From Rhizobium indicum (GTDB lineage Bacteria; Pseudomonadota; Alphaproteobacteria; Rhizobiales; Rhizobiaceae), in the NCBI RefSeq assembly GCF_005862305.2, contig NZ_CP054021.1, forward strand, positions 1,488,001-1,552,000: a stretch of 64,000 nt of DNA, in the 5' to 3' direction. Of this stretch, positions 15,828-24,497 are shown piece by piece. The notes under the pieces were generated by a model. It did not search any database. It saw only the letters and a program-made list of their open reading frames with translations, and had not been told where the DNA came from. Within the stretch, counting starts at the first letter, position 1; the number at the start of each line of letters is the position of its first letter. The position numbers and the translations under genes were made by a program.

Positions 15828-17690
15828 CTATTGAGCGCGGCCACTTGGAAGACCGGCGCGCGCAAGGTCTGCGGCGGCTTGATCGAGAATGGAAGGATCT
15901 CGGAAGTTCCAGGCCTGCCGCCACGACTGGATCGTCGCAGCTGGCGTTGACTTGAGCATTTTCTCGACGGCAGCTCGGGCGTCTGCCTGGCGACCAAGAC
16001 GCATATAGGCAATGGCGAGTTGCAGTGGCGCGTCGGCAAATTCCGTGGTCTTCAGCACCTCAACTGCGTCTTCGTTTCTACCAAGCACGATGAAGATGAA
16101 GCCTCGCACGTAGTTAAAGAACCAGGACAATCCCGGATCCCGAGCGGCTGCAGAGTCGGTCAATTCCAACGCCTTTTCGGGTTGACCGGCCTGTAGGAAA
16201 ATACTTCCTGCATCGGTGAGGGTGAAGGCATTGTATGGTGCCGCCGCAATGGCCTTGTTCATTTCCGCAACAGCCCCATCATGGTCCCCCTTGAGCGTTA
16301 GAAGCCACGCACGGAGCCAGTGTGCCAATCTCGCTACCTGCGGGCTCAGATTCTTGTTTGAGAGGACCTTGTCGGCCAGTCGGTCCGCGTCCTGAAGATC
16401 AGCCTGCGGGTCAGAACTGTAAAGCAGCCCAACCTTCATCCAGTGAGACCACCCCAACTCCACGGTCAATAAGGGGGAGTCGGGGAACACCTGCAGCCCC
16501 TGTTGCGAGATGTCACCTGATCGCTCGAGACCTTCCTTCGTGAAAAGGTTCAATTGGCTTTCGGCGCGCAGGTAGTAGTCATATTCAGCAAGGTTGGTGC
16601 TGTCCTTGCCCCAAGCCTGACTGTAGTCCGCTTTGCGTATGGCTCCCCATTCGCCCGTCATCGCCCCCACGATCTTGCCGGTCAACTCATCCTGAAGCGC
16701 CCATGGGTCGGTTCCGGCCTTGTCGAAGCGGTCTGCCCAGATATGGCCCCCCGTCTGAGCGTCGATGAGTTCCGCAACGATGCGCACCCTATCGCCTTCC
16801 TTGCGCACGCTGCCTTCGACAACATAGCCAACGCCCAGTTCCTTGCCGATCTGGCGGACGTCGCCTTCCTTGTCCTCATACGCAAACGATGACGTTCGCG
16901 AGACGACCGCGATATCAGCAAAGCGCGAGAGGATAGCGATGACGTCGTTCGCCACCCCTTCTCCCAAGTATCCCAGGCTCTTGTCGGCACTCAGATCCTT
17001 GAAAGGAAGCACGGCGACGGATGGGATCGCACTGGAGACTGCAGGGGAGCTCGCTGTCAGTGGATAGTACAGTGCCATCCAGGCGGCCACCACGGCCACA
17101 ATGGCTGCCGCGACTCCAAGTACCCACCACGAACGGCCGATCCCGCGCTTGTGCGGAAGGCGTCGGCGTGGGGAGGTGTCGATGCGTACGTAGTAGACGT
17201 CGACAAGCTCTTCGATGTTCTTGACCTTCCGCTGCCCGGCAGAGTCGAAGGCAAACGCGAGCTTATTCTCGACTTCCTTCGCCACCTTGCCTGAAACACA
17301 GATCCCACCTGGGGGCGCGAGTTGCTCCAGCCTGGCCGCGACGTTCACGCCTTCGCCATAGCGGTCATCGCCGTCCATGATCACTTCGCCGAGGTTGATG
17401 CCGATGCGGACGTTGAGCCTCTCCTCCTCCGCTACAGAAGCGTTGCGCTCCGCCATTCCGCGCTGGAGAGATACGGCACACTCGACAGCGTCGACCACGC
17501 TGCCGAACTCTGCGAGGAGGCCGTCGCCCATGAGCTTGAAGACCCGCCCATGATGCCCCGCAATCTCGGGCTCAAAAAGCTCAGTGCGTCGGGCTCGAAG
17601 GCGGTCAAAGGTGCCCGCTTCGTCTTGCTCCATAAGCGCGGAGTATCCGACTACGTCGGCGGCCAGGATTGCAGATAATCTGCGTTCCAT
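15828..17690 (-). CDS. Class III adenylate/guanylate cyclase with TolB-like and TPR regions
   Basis: A 620-residue protein. Residues about 1-170 are a class III cyclase domain: 'RRLSAILAADVVGYSALMEQDEAGT' with the first metal Asp, 'HHGRVFKLMGDGLLAEF' with the second, and 'GEGVNVAARLEQLAPPGGICVS'. A membrane helix lies at about 187-208, followed by the FlgO/TolB-like N domain ('SVAVLPFKDLSADKSLGYLGEGVANDVIAILSRF') and TPR-like repeats to the end. This architecture is frequent in rhizobia. It probably makes cAMP at the inner membrane with a periplasmic TPR sensor. Monocistronic; the hairpin at 15717 lies after its stop. Confidence 0.92.
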   Translation of the reverse strand: MERRLSAILAADVVGYSALMEQDEAGTFDRLRARRTELFEPEIAGHHGRVFKLMGDGLLAEFGSVVDAVECAVSLQRGMAERNASVAEEERLNVRIGINLGEVIMDGDDRYGEGVNVAARLEQLAPPGGICVSGKVAKEVENKLAFAFDSAGQRKVKNIEELVDVYYVRIDTSPRRRLPHKRGIGRSWWVLGVAAAIVAVVAAWMALYYPLTASSPAVSSAIPSVAVLPFKDLSADKSLGYLGEGVANDVIAILSRFADIAVVSRTSSFAYEDKEGDVRQIGKELGVGYVVEGSVRKEGDRVRIVAELIDAQTGGHIWADRFDKAGTDPWALQDELTGKIVGAMTGEWGAIRKADYSQAWGKDSTNLAEYDYYLRAESQLNLFTKEGLERSGDISQQGLQVFPDSPLLTVELGWSHWMKVGLLYSSDPQADLQDADRLADKVLSNKNLSPQVARLAHWLRAWLLTLKGDHDGAVAEMNKAIAAAPYNAFTLTDAGSIFLQAGQPEKALELTDSAAARDPGLSWFFNYVRGFIFIVLGRNEDAVEVLKTTEFADAPLQLAIAYMRLGRQADARAAVEKMLKSTPAATIQSWRQAWNFRDPSILDQAAADLARAGLPSGRAQ

Positions 17691-18048
17691 GTCTCAGCTC
17701 CCAACAGGAATTCCGCGCTAAACAATGTACATGATTTTGCCGCGTGTTTCACGCGCGGCTACGCGGCTACTTGCGGCAATTGCGGTTCACTCACGCTTAT
17801 GTCGCTTGTATTCATCGACCATCAACCATCGAGGCTGAGGCCGCATGGCAGTCGAGACGCAACGATGATGACGATGGGTGGGTTCGGGCGGTGCTAGATT
17901 CGGCCGCGCCGTTGACGACTCGAGGAACCAGCATTTGGTGGCAGTTGCTACCTTATAGCGTAATTCCCCGGCAGGAGTTCCATTATTCGGCACTGCTTGT
18001 GGCCGTTGGCTATGGCAGTGGGAGCGGAACACCGGTTACGCTTTAGGT
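17691..18048. other. Intergenic, no gene seen
   Basis: Open frames here lack ribosome-binding sites and resemble no family. The segment upstream of the cyclase gene must hold its promoter. An R4 repeat follows at 18049. Confidence 0.4.
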
Positions 18049-18111
18049 CTTTGTTTTTACGCATGTCGTTGTCGCAAAACCGCTGCACAGTTTTGCGCGA
18101 CATGCTCTAAC
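18049..18111 (-). repeat. RIME-like palindrome (family R4), diverged copy
   Basis: GCATGTCGTTGTCGCAAAAC, CGCTGCACAG and TTTTGCGCGACATGC form a stem-loop; read on the minus strand it has the R4 order 'AGAGCATG..., AAAA-CTGTG-CAGCGGTTTT, ...CATGC' seen at 30079 and 57647. It lies between the cyclase and glycosyltransferase genes. Confidence 0.6.
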
Positions 18112-18133
18112 CTCTCATCCCGGAGGAGCGGTC

Positions 18134-18937
18134 CTAACCTCTCATCCGCCAGGCCGCGAGCCGGCTGAAGCGGGCCGCAAAGCGGCGCAGCTCGGCTGCG
18201 GCGCGATACGGCAGCACGCTCCACGGCCGACGGCGACCCAGCCGGTAGGTCGAAAGCCCTGCCTGGATCTGGGAACAGGGATCGGCCCTTTGGCTGACCG
18301 GCAGCGGATCGACGAAGCAGGCGCTCAGCCCATCATCGAACTCCAGATCGAAGGCGAGATCATAGGGCAGCCGCATGGGGACAAGCACACCGGCAATCCA
18401 GCCCGCCGCCTTGCGATTGATGAGGTAGGCGCCGGACCCCTTCTCGCGGGTGAGCGCGATGGCGAGCGAGCGTGACGCGGTCAGCGGCTCCACCTTGTGC
18501 TTTCGCCCGGAATTGACGGTCGACAGCCGCAGGATGTCCCAGCGCGCCTGGTGCTCGAGGGCCGCATCGAGCAGCTCGGCCAGATCGTCATCGAAATCGA
18601 GATCGTCTTCCAGAATGAGCGCGAACTCGGCATGGCTGCCGAGGAACCGCTTGGCGCATGCGACATGGCTGAGATAGCAGCCGATCTCGAAAGGGTTCGG
18701 CCGGCGGCCGTGCCGGCTGAGATAGGCTGCTTCGTCGAAGCCCGGATGCGGCAGGCTCAGCCCTGCCCCATCGACCGCCGCCACGCGCTCGAAGGCAAGG
18801 CCGAGGCTTGCCAGCAGGCGCTCCATTCGAAACCGGCGCAATGGCGCACGGTCGAGATTGATCAGGTAGGTGTTCACCCGCAGGCTGACCGGATGAAGGG
18901 CGGGCATTAGGGCGGCAGGTGTAGCGCGCATGTTCAT
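18134..18937 (-). CDS. Glycosyltransferase family 25 (LPS-type) protein
   Basis: About 267 residues from ATG 18937. 'VNTYLINLDRAPLRRFRMERLLASLGLAFERVAAVDG' is the typical GT25 opening (Y-x-I-N-L-D-R), followed by 'FEIGCYLSHVACAKRF', 'FALILEDDLDFDDDLAELLDAAL' with the acidic catalytic cluster, and 'EKGSGAYLINRKAAGWI'. The family transfers galactose or glucose to lipopolysaccharide or other acceptors at the cytosolic face of the membrane. A longer frame to 19018 exists, but MNMRATPAAL is a likelier start. No LPS cluster is adjacent. Acceptor unknown. Confidence 0.88.
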   Translation of the reverse strand: MNMRATPAALMPALHPVSLRVNTYLINLDRAPLRRFRMERLLASLGLAFERVAAVDGAGLSLPHPGFDEAAYLSRHGRRPNPFEIGCYLSHVACAKRFLGSHAEFALILEDDLDFDDDLAELLDAALEHQARWDILRLSTVNSGRKHKVEPLTASRSLAIALTREKGSGAYLINRKAAGWIAGVLVPMRLPYDLAFDLEFDDGLSACFVDPLPVSQRADPCSQIQAGLSTYRLGRRRPWSVLPYRAAAELRRFAARFSRLAAWRMRG

Positions 18938-19148
18938 GAGAAAGCTGACCTCGACTTGGCAATGATGGCGCCAAGCCTGCGCTCCAAACCTCACGGGGAC
19001 CTCGCTGGAACTATACATTTTGGTAAAGTGCGAGGGTCGAACGGCCGGGGCTGCATTAAAGCCGCGAATGTTTCCAGCCGCGCTCGACGCGGCGCAGAGA
19101 AAGGACTTGTCTCTTACCGTTTCGCAGTTCTGCCATATATTTCAAAAT

Positions 19149-20546
19149 ATGAGAGTCCGGCGGACGATTGTGTGGCGTTTGGAGCTTTGGCGGTGGATGC
19201 CGTCAATCCTTGCTTTGCTGCTGACGTTGTTCTCGGCTTTGGGCCTGGCGACGCCCGCATCCGAAGCTGAGCGTGTCGCTATAGTCCTGAAGATGAACGG
19301 GGCGATTGGCCCGGCGACGGCCCACTATGTAAGACGCGGCCTTCAACGGGCCAATGAACGTGGCGCCAGCCTAGTCGTCCTGCAGATCGATACGCCCGGC
19401 GGTCTCGACACGTCGATGCGCGACATCATTCGGGCGATTCTTGCCTCGTCGATACCGGTCGCGAGTTTCGTTGCACCCAGCGGAGCACGAGCCGCCAGCG
19501 CCGGCACCTATATTCTTTACGCAAGCCATATCGCGTCAATGGCACCGGGCACCAATCTGGGTGCGGCGACGCCGATCGCACTTGGCGGCCGACCATCCGA
19601 TGGTGACCGAAACGACAGCCCTGATACGACCGGCAAGCAGCGGCAAGTGCCGCGCGATGCCGGCGAGGCGAAGGCGATCAACGATGCGGTGGCCTATATC
19701 CGCGGGCTTGCGGAACTGCGCAATCGCAACGCCGACTGGGCGGAGCGCGCCGTGCGCGAGGCCGCGAGCCTTTCCTCCGCCGCAGCTCTGCGTGAGAAGG
19801 TCATAGATTTCACGGCGGCCGATATAAACGATCTCCTGGCACAGGCGCAGGGCCGGGTCGTGCGGGTCGGTCAAACGGATGTCCGGCTCGAAACATCGGG
19901 TCTCATCGTCCAGGAACTTGAACCGGACTGGCGAACCCGCCTGCTTTCGGTGATCACCGATCCGAACATCGCGCTGATCTTGATGATGGTCGGTATCTAC
20001 GGCCTGATCTTTGAATTTCTGACGCCCGGGACGCTGGTGCCGGGAACGATCGGCGGCATCTGCCTGCTGCTTGGTCTCTATGCTCTGGCCTTGCTGCCGG
20101 TGAGTTTTGCGGGCCTGGGGCTGATCGTTCTCGGCGTGGGTCTGACGGTGGTCGAGGCGCATTCGCCGTCCTTCGGCGCACTCGGCGTCGGCGGCGGCAT
20201 CGCACTGGTGCTCGGCGCTACCATCTTGTTCGACACGGATATACCCGGGCTTAAGGTTTCCTGGCCGGTGCTTGGCGCAATCGCCGTCGCCTGCCTCGGT
20301 CTTAGCCTTATCATTGCCCGTCTCGCCTTCATCTCGCGCGGGCACGATGTCGTCACCGGCGGCGAGCAGATGATCGGAATTTCAGGCAAGGTCGATAGCT
20401 GGACGGGCATCTCGGGCTACGTCATCGCTCATGGCGAGCGCTGGAAGGCCGTTTCAACTGAGCCGCTTGCCGCCGGTGACCGCGTGAAAGTGACCGGTCG
20501 GGATGGGTTGACGCTCGAAGTGGCCCGCAGTTCGCAGGAGGCCTAG
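19149..20546 (+). CDS. NfeD-family membrane-bound ClpP-class serine protease
   Basis: A 465-residue long-form NfeD. A signal/membrane segment ('PSILALLLTLFSALGLATPAS') precedes a ClpP-class protease domain: 'LQIDTPGGLDTSMRDIIRAILASSIPV', 'GARAASAGTYILYASHIASMAPGTNLGAATP' with the nucleophile Ser in ASAGTYI, and the later Lys region. Four or so membrane helices follow (about 290-420), then a soluble OB-fold NfeD domain ('QMIGISGKVDSWTGISGYVIAHGERWKAVS'). ATG 19149 is chosen; ATG 19197 is also possible. The slipin gene starts 27 bases after its stop, the classical NfeD-stomatin operon of membrane quality control. Confidence 0.9.
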   Translation: MRVRRTIVWRLELWRWMPSILALLLTLFSALGLATPASEAERVAIVLKMNGAIGPATAHYVRRGLQRANERGASLVVLQIDTPGGLDTSMRDIIRAILASSIPVASFVAPSGARAASAGTYILYASHIASMAPGTNLGAATPIALGGRPSDGDRNDSPDTTGKQRQVPRDAGEAKAINDAVAYIRGLAELRNRNADWAERAVREAASLSSAAALREKVIDFTAADINDLLAQAQGRVVRVGQTDVRLETSGLIVQELEPDWRTRLLSVITDPNIALILMMVGIYGLIFEFLTPGTLVPGTIGGICLLLGLYALALLPVSFAGLGLIVLGVGLTVVEAHSPSFGALGVGGGIALVLGATILFDTDIPGLKVSWPVLGAIAVACLGLSLIIARLAFISRGHDVVTGGEQMIGISGKVDSWTGISGYVIAHGERWKAVSTEPLAAGDRVKVTGRDGLTLEVARSSQEA

Positions 20547-20573
20547 CGGCCTTCAGATGCAGGAGGAAAAGCC

Positions 20574-21338
20574 ATGGGCATGTTTGCAGATCTCGCCTTC
20601 TATCTTGTGATCATCTTTATTCTGCTCGTCGTCGTCGCATCTGCGATTAAGATCCTGCGGGAATACGAACGCGGCGTGGTTTTCACGCTTGGCCGTTTCA
20701 CCGGTGTCAAGGGGCCCGGCTTGATCCTGCTCATCCCCTATGTCCAGCAGATGATGCGGGTCGACCTGCGCACGCGGGTGCTCGACGTGCCCGGCCAGGA
20801 TGTCATTTCGCATGACAATGTCTCGGTCCGCGTCAGCGCGGTGATCTATTTCAGGGTCGTCGATCCCGAGAGGTCGACGATCCAGGTCGAGGACTTCATG
20901 ATGGCGACGAGCCAGCTCGCCCAGACGACACTGCGCTCGGTGCTCGGCAAGCATGACCTCGACGAGATGCTGGCGGAACGCGACAAACTCAACATCGACA
21001 TTCAGGAAATCCTCGACGCCCAGACCGATGCCTGGGGCATCAAGGTCGCCAATGTGGAGATCAAACATGTCGACATCAACGAATCGATGATCCGCGCAAT
21101 TGCCCGTCAGGCGGAAGCCGAGCGCGAGCGGCGCGCCAAGATCATCAATGCCGAAGGCGAGCAGCAGGCTGCAGCCAAACTGCTTGAAGCAGCCGAAATC
21201 CTCGCCAGGCAACCCGAGGCCATGCAACTTCGTTATTTGAGTACATTGAACGTCATCGCCGGCGAAAAGACCTCGACGATCATATTTCCTTTTCCGATGG
21301 AGTTCGGCAATTTGATGCCGCCCAAACCGGACCGATGA
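20574..21338 (+). CDS. Slipin-family (SPFH/stomatin-like) membrane protein
   Basis: A 254-residue SPFH protein. An N-terminal hairpin helix (about 5-27, '[22 protein letters not shown]') is followed by '[68 protein letters not shown]', the diagnostic stomatin core, then the coiled-coil '[29 protein letters not shown]' and the '[19 protein letters not shown]' oligomerisation end. AGGAGG lies 9 bases before ATG 20574. Partner of the NfeD protease directly upstream; together they form a membrane microdomain/quality-control pair, as the Pyrococcus homologues suggest. Confidence 0.94.
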   Translation: MGMFADLAFYLVIIFILLVVVASAIKILREYERGVVFTLGRFTGVKGPGLILLIPYVQQMMRVDLRTRVLDVPGQDVISHDNVSVRVSAVIYFRVVDPERSTIQVEDFMMATSQLAQTTLRSVLGKHDLDEMLAERDKLNIDIQEILDAQTDAWGIKVANVEIKHVDINESMIRAIARQAEAERERRAKIINAEGEQQAAAKLLEAAEILARQPEAMQLRYLSTLNVIAGEKTSTIIFPFPMEFGNLMPPKPDR

Positions 21339-21646
21339 CGACGCCTTGAATGCGTGGTTTTTGCCGATGGAGCGATGGTCCTGCGGTTGAAAGCATGAGG
21401 ACGTGGATGACGCGCGCCTTTCTGTTACGGCCGGGGCTGCATTTCTTACGGATTGGTATGATCCCGGCAAAGTGCGCGTGAGAATGCCGCGCTACCAGCT
21501 CTCATGCGGCACGCAGTGGACGCCTCCCTTCCCGCGATCGAAACGACAACCCCGCGCCTTCGATGACGACAGCGACCCACTGCGTGCCGCGCCGGATGAC
21601 CCTTGGCAACGGAGTCCTGGGGATCCGGCTAAGACGGCCCCAACCT

Positions 21647-21741
21647 CCGTCATTCCAGGCCTTGAGCCTGGAATCCATGCCCACGGCTGACGGAGGCGAG
21701 AGTGGATCCTCGGGTCAAGCCCGAGGAGGACGGAGCGGGGG
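21647..21741. repeat. REP-like palindromic units (family R1)
   Basis: CCTCCGTCATTCCAGGCCTTG with GAGCCTGGAATCCATGCCCACG, then CCTCGGGTCAAGCCCGAGG (21717-21735), are two adjacent hairpins in the non-coding stretch after the slipin gene. A related unit is at 11581. The rest of 21339-21984 shows no supported gene. Confidence 0.6.
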
Positions 21742-21984
21742 GTGAGCTTTGGAGCAAGGACAGCGACGCATCCGGGCATGATCGACGGTTGAGAACTTCT
21801 CTGCCGACGCGATCGTTAAATTGATCGACAGCCGGATCGTCTGGATCGCGCTTCAAGGTCGGCATCACCGATCCCTGCCTGATAACTATCATCATCGATC
21901 GTGTTCCGCCCAGTTGTGTCGGCATCGTTTTTCAAGAAAAGTTGCGACATGCGACAATCCCCGCTCAGAGATCGCCGCCTGCTC

Positions 21985-22154
21985 CTCATCCGGCTGCCGC
22001 CACCTCTCCCCGTAAACGGGGCGAAGGGACATGCCGCGACCTCCCCGTTCGCACCTCGCTCTCGCGTGGCACGTCCCCTCTCCCCGTCTTTACGGGGGTC
22101 CGCAGGACGGGTTGAGACCAGTGGCTCGACCCCGGTAGGTTAGGGTGAGGGGCA
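21985..22154 (-). repeat. Intergenic repeat R3 carrying a 35-bp insert
   Basis: It runs from CTCATCCGGCTGCCGCCACC through two CCCCGT-ACGGGG hairpins to GGTTAGGGTGAGGGGC, the reverse orientation of the complete R3 element at 63379-63522. The second hairpin is interrupted at 22099-22133 by a 35-base segment, TCCGCAGGACGG to CTCGACCCC, also found inside a different repeat at 56428-56462. Confidence 0.7.
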
Positions 22155-22196
22155 GTCCTCGGCGTGATCCAATCGTCCGGCTTTGCGCCGGCTGTT

Positions 22197-22595
22197 CTAG
22201 GCGTTGTCAGGCTCGGCGATGTCCTCATCAAAGCGACCGCGCACGAGGAAAACATCGGCTGCCTGTTTGGCGATCGGCTGAATCCGCTTCGGCCATCCGG
22301 TCGAAATCAGGCCATCGTCGGTCATGAAACGCGGAGTAGCGTTGTAAGCGTCACGCATTGCCGCGAGAACGCTTTCTGCAGCCTCGGTTTCTCGATCGGT
22401 CATCGCAGAGAGAGGCTGCATAGGCCCCTCATCGGGGAACCAGTCGAAGAACCAGTTGAAGTATTCCGCCCATCCAAGATGCCTGACAGCCTCGTCGCCC
22501 TCTGACAGGACGTCGAAAAGCTCAATGAAGCGGTTTCGAATGCGCTGATCCAGCAGGCGCAGAGAGATATCATCGGTCCTACGCTTTTGAAACAT
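22197..22595 (-). CDS. Conserved hypothetical protein
   Basis: A 132-residue soluble, acidic protein beginning MFQKRRTDDISLRLLDQRIRN. It contains 'WAEYFNWFFDWFPDEGP' and 'ESVLAAMRDAYNATPRFM', suggesting an alpha-helical protein with aromatic-rich motifs. No domain I can name. Start ATG 22595 is the first in frame; no strong ribosome-binding site decides it. It stands alone between repeat-rich DNA and the small gene at 22845. Codon usage looks like that of neighbouring genes, so it is probably real. Function unknown. Confidence 0.55.
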   Translation of the reverse strand: MFQKRRTDDISLRLLDQRIRNRFIELFDVLSEGDEAVRHLGWAEYFNWFFDWFPDEGPMQPLSAMTDRETEAAESVLAAMRDAYNATPRFMTDDGLISTGWPKRIQPIAKQAADVFLVRGRFDEDIAEPDNA

Positions 22596-22844
22596 ATCGG
22601 CGATCGAAGCACAATTAACGGCAGGCGTTGATCGGGGGATCAGCCGATTGAGGCGTACCTATCGGTGCGAGGACAACTATTCGCAATACTGCAACAGGGG
22701 ATAGCGTCGGGATGGTCACGCCTCGCCGCCAAGGATGGCCCGTTGGCGAAGGTGCTGGAACTCTAACGACGAATCTTTGGCCTTGTCACCGCGGTTTGCA
22801 GGGGATCGATTGCGGGCGTCTTGACGATAGCCTAGAATCCGCAA

Positions 22845-23135
22845 ATGCCTCTCGCTCGAAAAATCGTCCTTCACTCACCCCTTTCCGATGAAGCGCTTCT
22901 GACGGGTTTTGTGGAGCAATGCCTTGCCGAAGGCGTATCATTGCTCGCGATCGTCGGGGCGGGCGCCAACGATCTGGAAGAAAGGGTCGATTGGATCGTT
23001 GTCGGCGACGGCTCAGATCCGAAGCGATTTCTCTGCACCACGTCGCATCCCGACGAGCCGCTCGACGATGTCCTGAACCTGGCGAAGGCGTGGGAAGCCG
23101 ACCCTGGTGATAATGTGGAGCAGGTGTTCCTCTAG
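22845..23135 (+). CDS. Small conserved hypothetical protein
   Basis: A 96-residue protein. 'SDEALLTGFVEQCLAEGVSLLAIVGAGANDLEERVDWIVVGDGSDPKRFLCTTSHPDEPLDDVLNLAKAW' alternates helices and strands like a small alpha/beta fold. Similar short proteins with a 'W-x-V-x-GDGSDP-RF-x-TT-HP-E' segment occur in many proteobacteria, but I cannot name a function. No signal peptide or membrane helix. Monocistronic; its end is followed by a relic of a phage-type gene at 23218. Confidence 0.6.
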   Translation: MPLARKIVLHSPLSDEALLTGFVEQCLAEGVSLLAIVGAGANDLEERVDWIVVGDGSDPKRFLCTTSHPDEPLDDVLNLAKAWEADPGDNVEQVFL

Positions 23136-23217
23136 TTCGCCTCAGCTTGGGCATTTCGTCCTGACGGATCAAACAAACAGCCAGGCTTGAGGCACTTCGT
23201 CCCCAGGACCTGGGCCT

Positions 23218-23312
23218 GCGCAATGCCGTCAACCCCTCCACAGCCGTTGCTGTGGCTGCATCTGGCGCAGATGTTCGTAACCCATCACCGTGACGTTGCG
23301 CCGTGTAAGTCT
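23218..23312 (-). pseudogene. Relic of the phage-type gene family of 30823-31416 (C-terminal end)
   Basis: Read on the minus strand it encodes NVTVMGYEHLRQMQPQQRLW and, after a frameshift, RGLTALR. This matches the last residues of the 30823-31416 product (NVTVMDYEHFRQMPPQQLLW then RRGLTAL). No upstream part of the gene remains, so it is a frameshifted fragment. Confidence 0.65.
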
Positions 23313-23368
23313 GGCTCCCAGGGAGCGGGTCACAACCGCTTCGAACAGTCTTCGCAAAGGAGAAAAAC

Positions 23369-24064
23369 TTGGCCGAGAATGATTATGATGCCTTCGCGGC
23401 GGCCTATGACGCCGATAACGAGGTCAATGCCTGGAATGCCTATTACGAGCGGCCGGCTATTCTTGCCCTGGTTGGCGACGTCGCCGGGCTTTCCGTGCTC
23501 GATGCGGGATGCGGCGGTGGGGCGCATGCGGCAGCGCTGATCGAGCGCGGGGCTGTCGTGACCGGGATCGACGCCAGTGCCGGCATGCTTGAAATCGCGC
23601 AGCGTCGCCTGCAAGGGCGCGCGCGGCTGCTATCGGCGGATCTCAACAAACCATTGCCGTTTGCGGACAAAGCTTTCGATCTGGTCCTTGCCTCGCTGGT
23701 CATGCATTACCTGCCCGACTGGTCGAAGCCCCTTCAGGAATTCAACCGGCTGCTGCCCGAAGGCGGCCGTCTGGTTCTTTCCACCCACCATCCCTTCATG
23801 GATCACACCTCGACCGGCCGCGACAATTATTTCGAGACCTACAGCTTCGATGAGACCTGGCAGCGCGGCGGAAAGGATATCGCCATGCGCTTCTGGCATC
23901 GGCCGCTGCATGCCATGTTCGCAGCACTCAAGTCGGCCGGATTTCAGATCGACACCGTCAGCGAGCCCCAGCCGGATCCGCAAGCCCGCACGCTTTTTCC
24001 GCAGGCCTATCAGAGCCTGACGACCAAGCCGCGGTTCCTGTTCTTCTCGGTGGTGAAAGCGTGA
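23369..24064 (+). CDS. Class I SAM-dependent methyltransferase
   Basis: A 231-residue methyltransferase of the Methyltransf_11 type. The SAM-binding motif I is 'SVLDAGCGGGAHAAALIERGAVVTGIDASAGML', motif II 'LPFADKAFDLVLASLVMHYLPDWSKPLQEFNRLLPEGGRLVLSTHHP'. The C-terminal 'WHRPLHAMFAALKSAGFQIDTVSEP' is the usual end. The start is TTG 23369, with AAGGAG 8 bases upstream; no in-frame ATG lies near. Cytosolic; substrate unknown. Monocistronic. Confidence 0.9.
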   Translation: MAENDYDAFAAAYDADNEVNAWNAYYERPAILALVGDVAGLSVLDAGCGGGAHAAALIERGAVVTGIDASAGMLEIAQRRLQGRARLLSADLNKPLPFADKAFDLVLASLVMHYLPDWSKPLQEFNRLLPEGGRLVLSTHHPFMDHTSTGRDNYFETYSFDETWQRGGKDIAMRFWHRPLHAMFAALKSAGFQIDTVSEPQPDPQARTLFPQAYQSLTTKPRFLFFSVVKA

Positions 24065-24497
24065 CGACAGGTGCTGGCGTTGGGGTCTCTTGATTCTATC
24101 GGGCGTGGTGTTCCGAGGTGCCGGAGAATGAGACGGTCGCGGAGCTGTTCCTGCCGTTGAAATAGCACAGCCGGACGGCAGCTTGTCCCATCTGGTCGCC
24201 AGAAGCGGACAAGCCGTTGTCCACCCCGGTGAAGGTTTTTCGTCATCGAAGGATAAGGCTGCTTTGCGCCCCAGGAGGGTCACGGAGCGACCGGACAAGA
24301 TCGGGCGGTAGACATCGTTTTTCGCCTCCTGCGCGGTCGTGCTTCATTGCGACCACACACCACGCCGCGTCCAAGTAACGAGCGAGTTCCGGTCGTTTGC
24401 CAAAATTGCGCCGGCCAGACCCATGAAAGAATGAAGAGCCGTCGGCGAAGACCTGGTGTATGCTAGGCGACGGGATCCGTCACACGTGAGGATCGTC
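24065..24497. other. Intergenic with a 40-bp relic shared with 27572-27611
   Basis: Bases 24121-24160 match 27572-27611 at 36 of 40 positions; both can be read as ..TVAELFLPL.., which resembles the C-terminal end of histidine kinases. No intact gene is present. The promoter of the regulator at 24498 must lie here. Confidence 0.4.
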
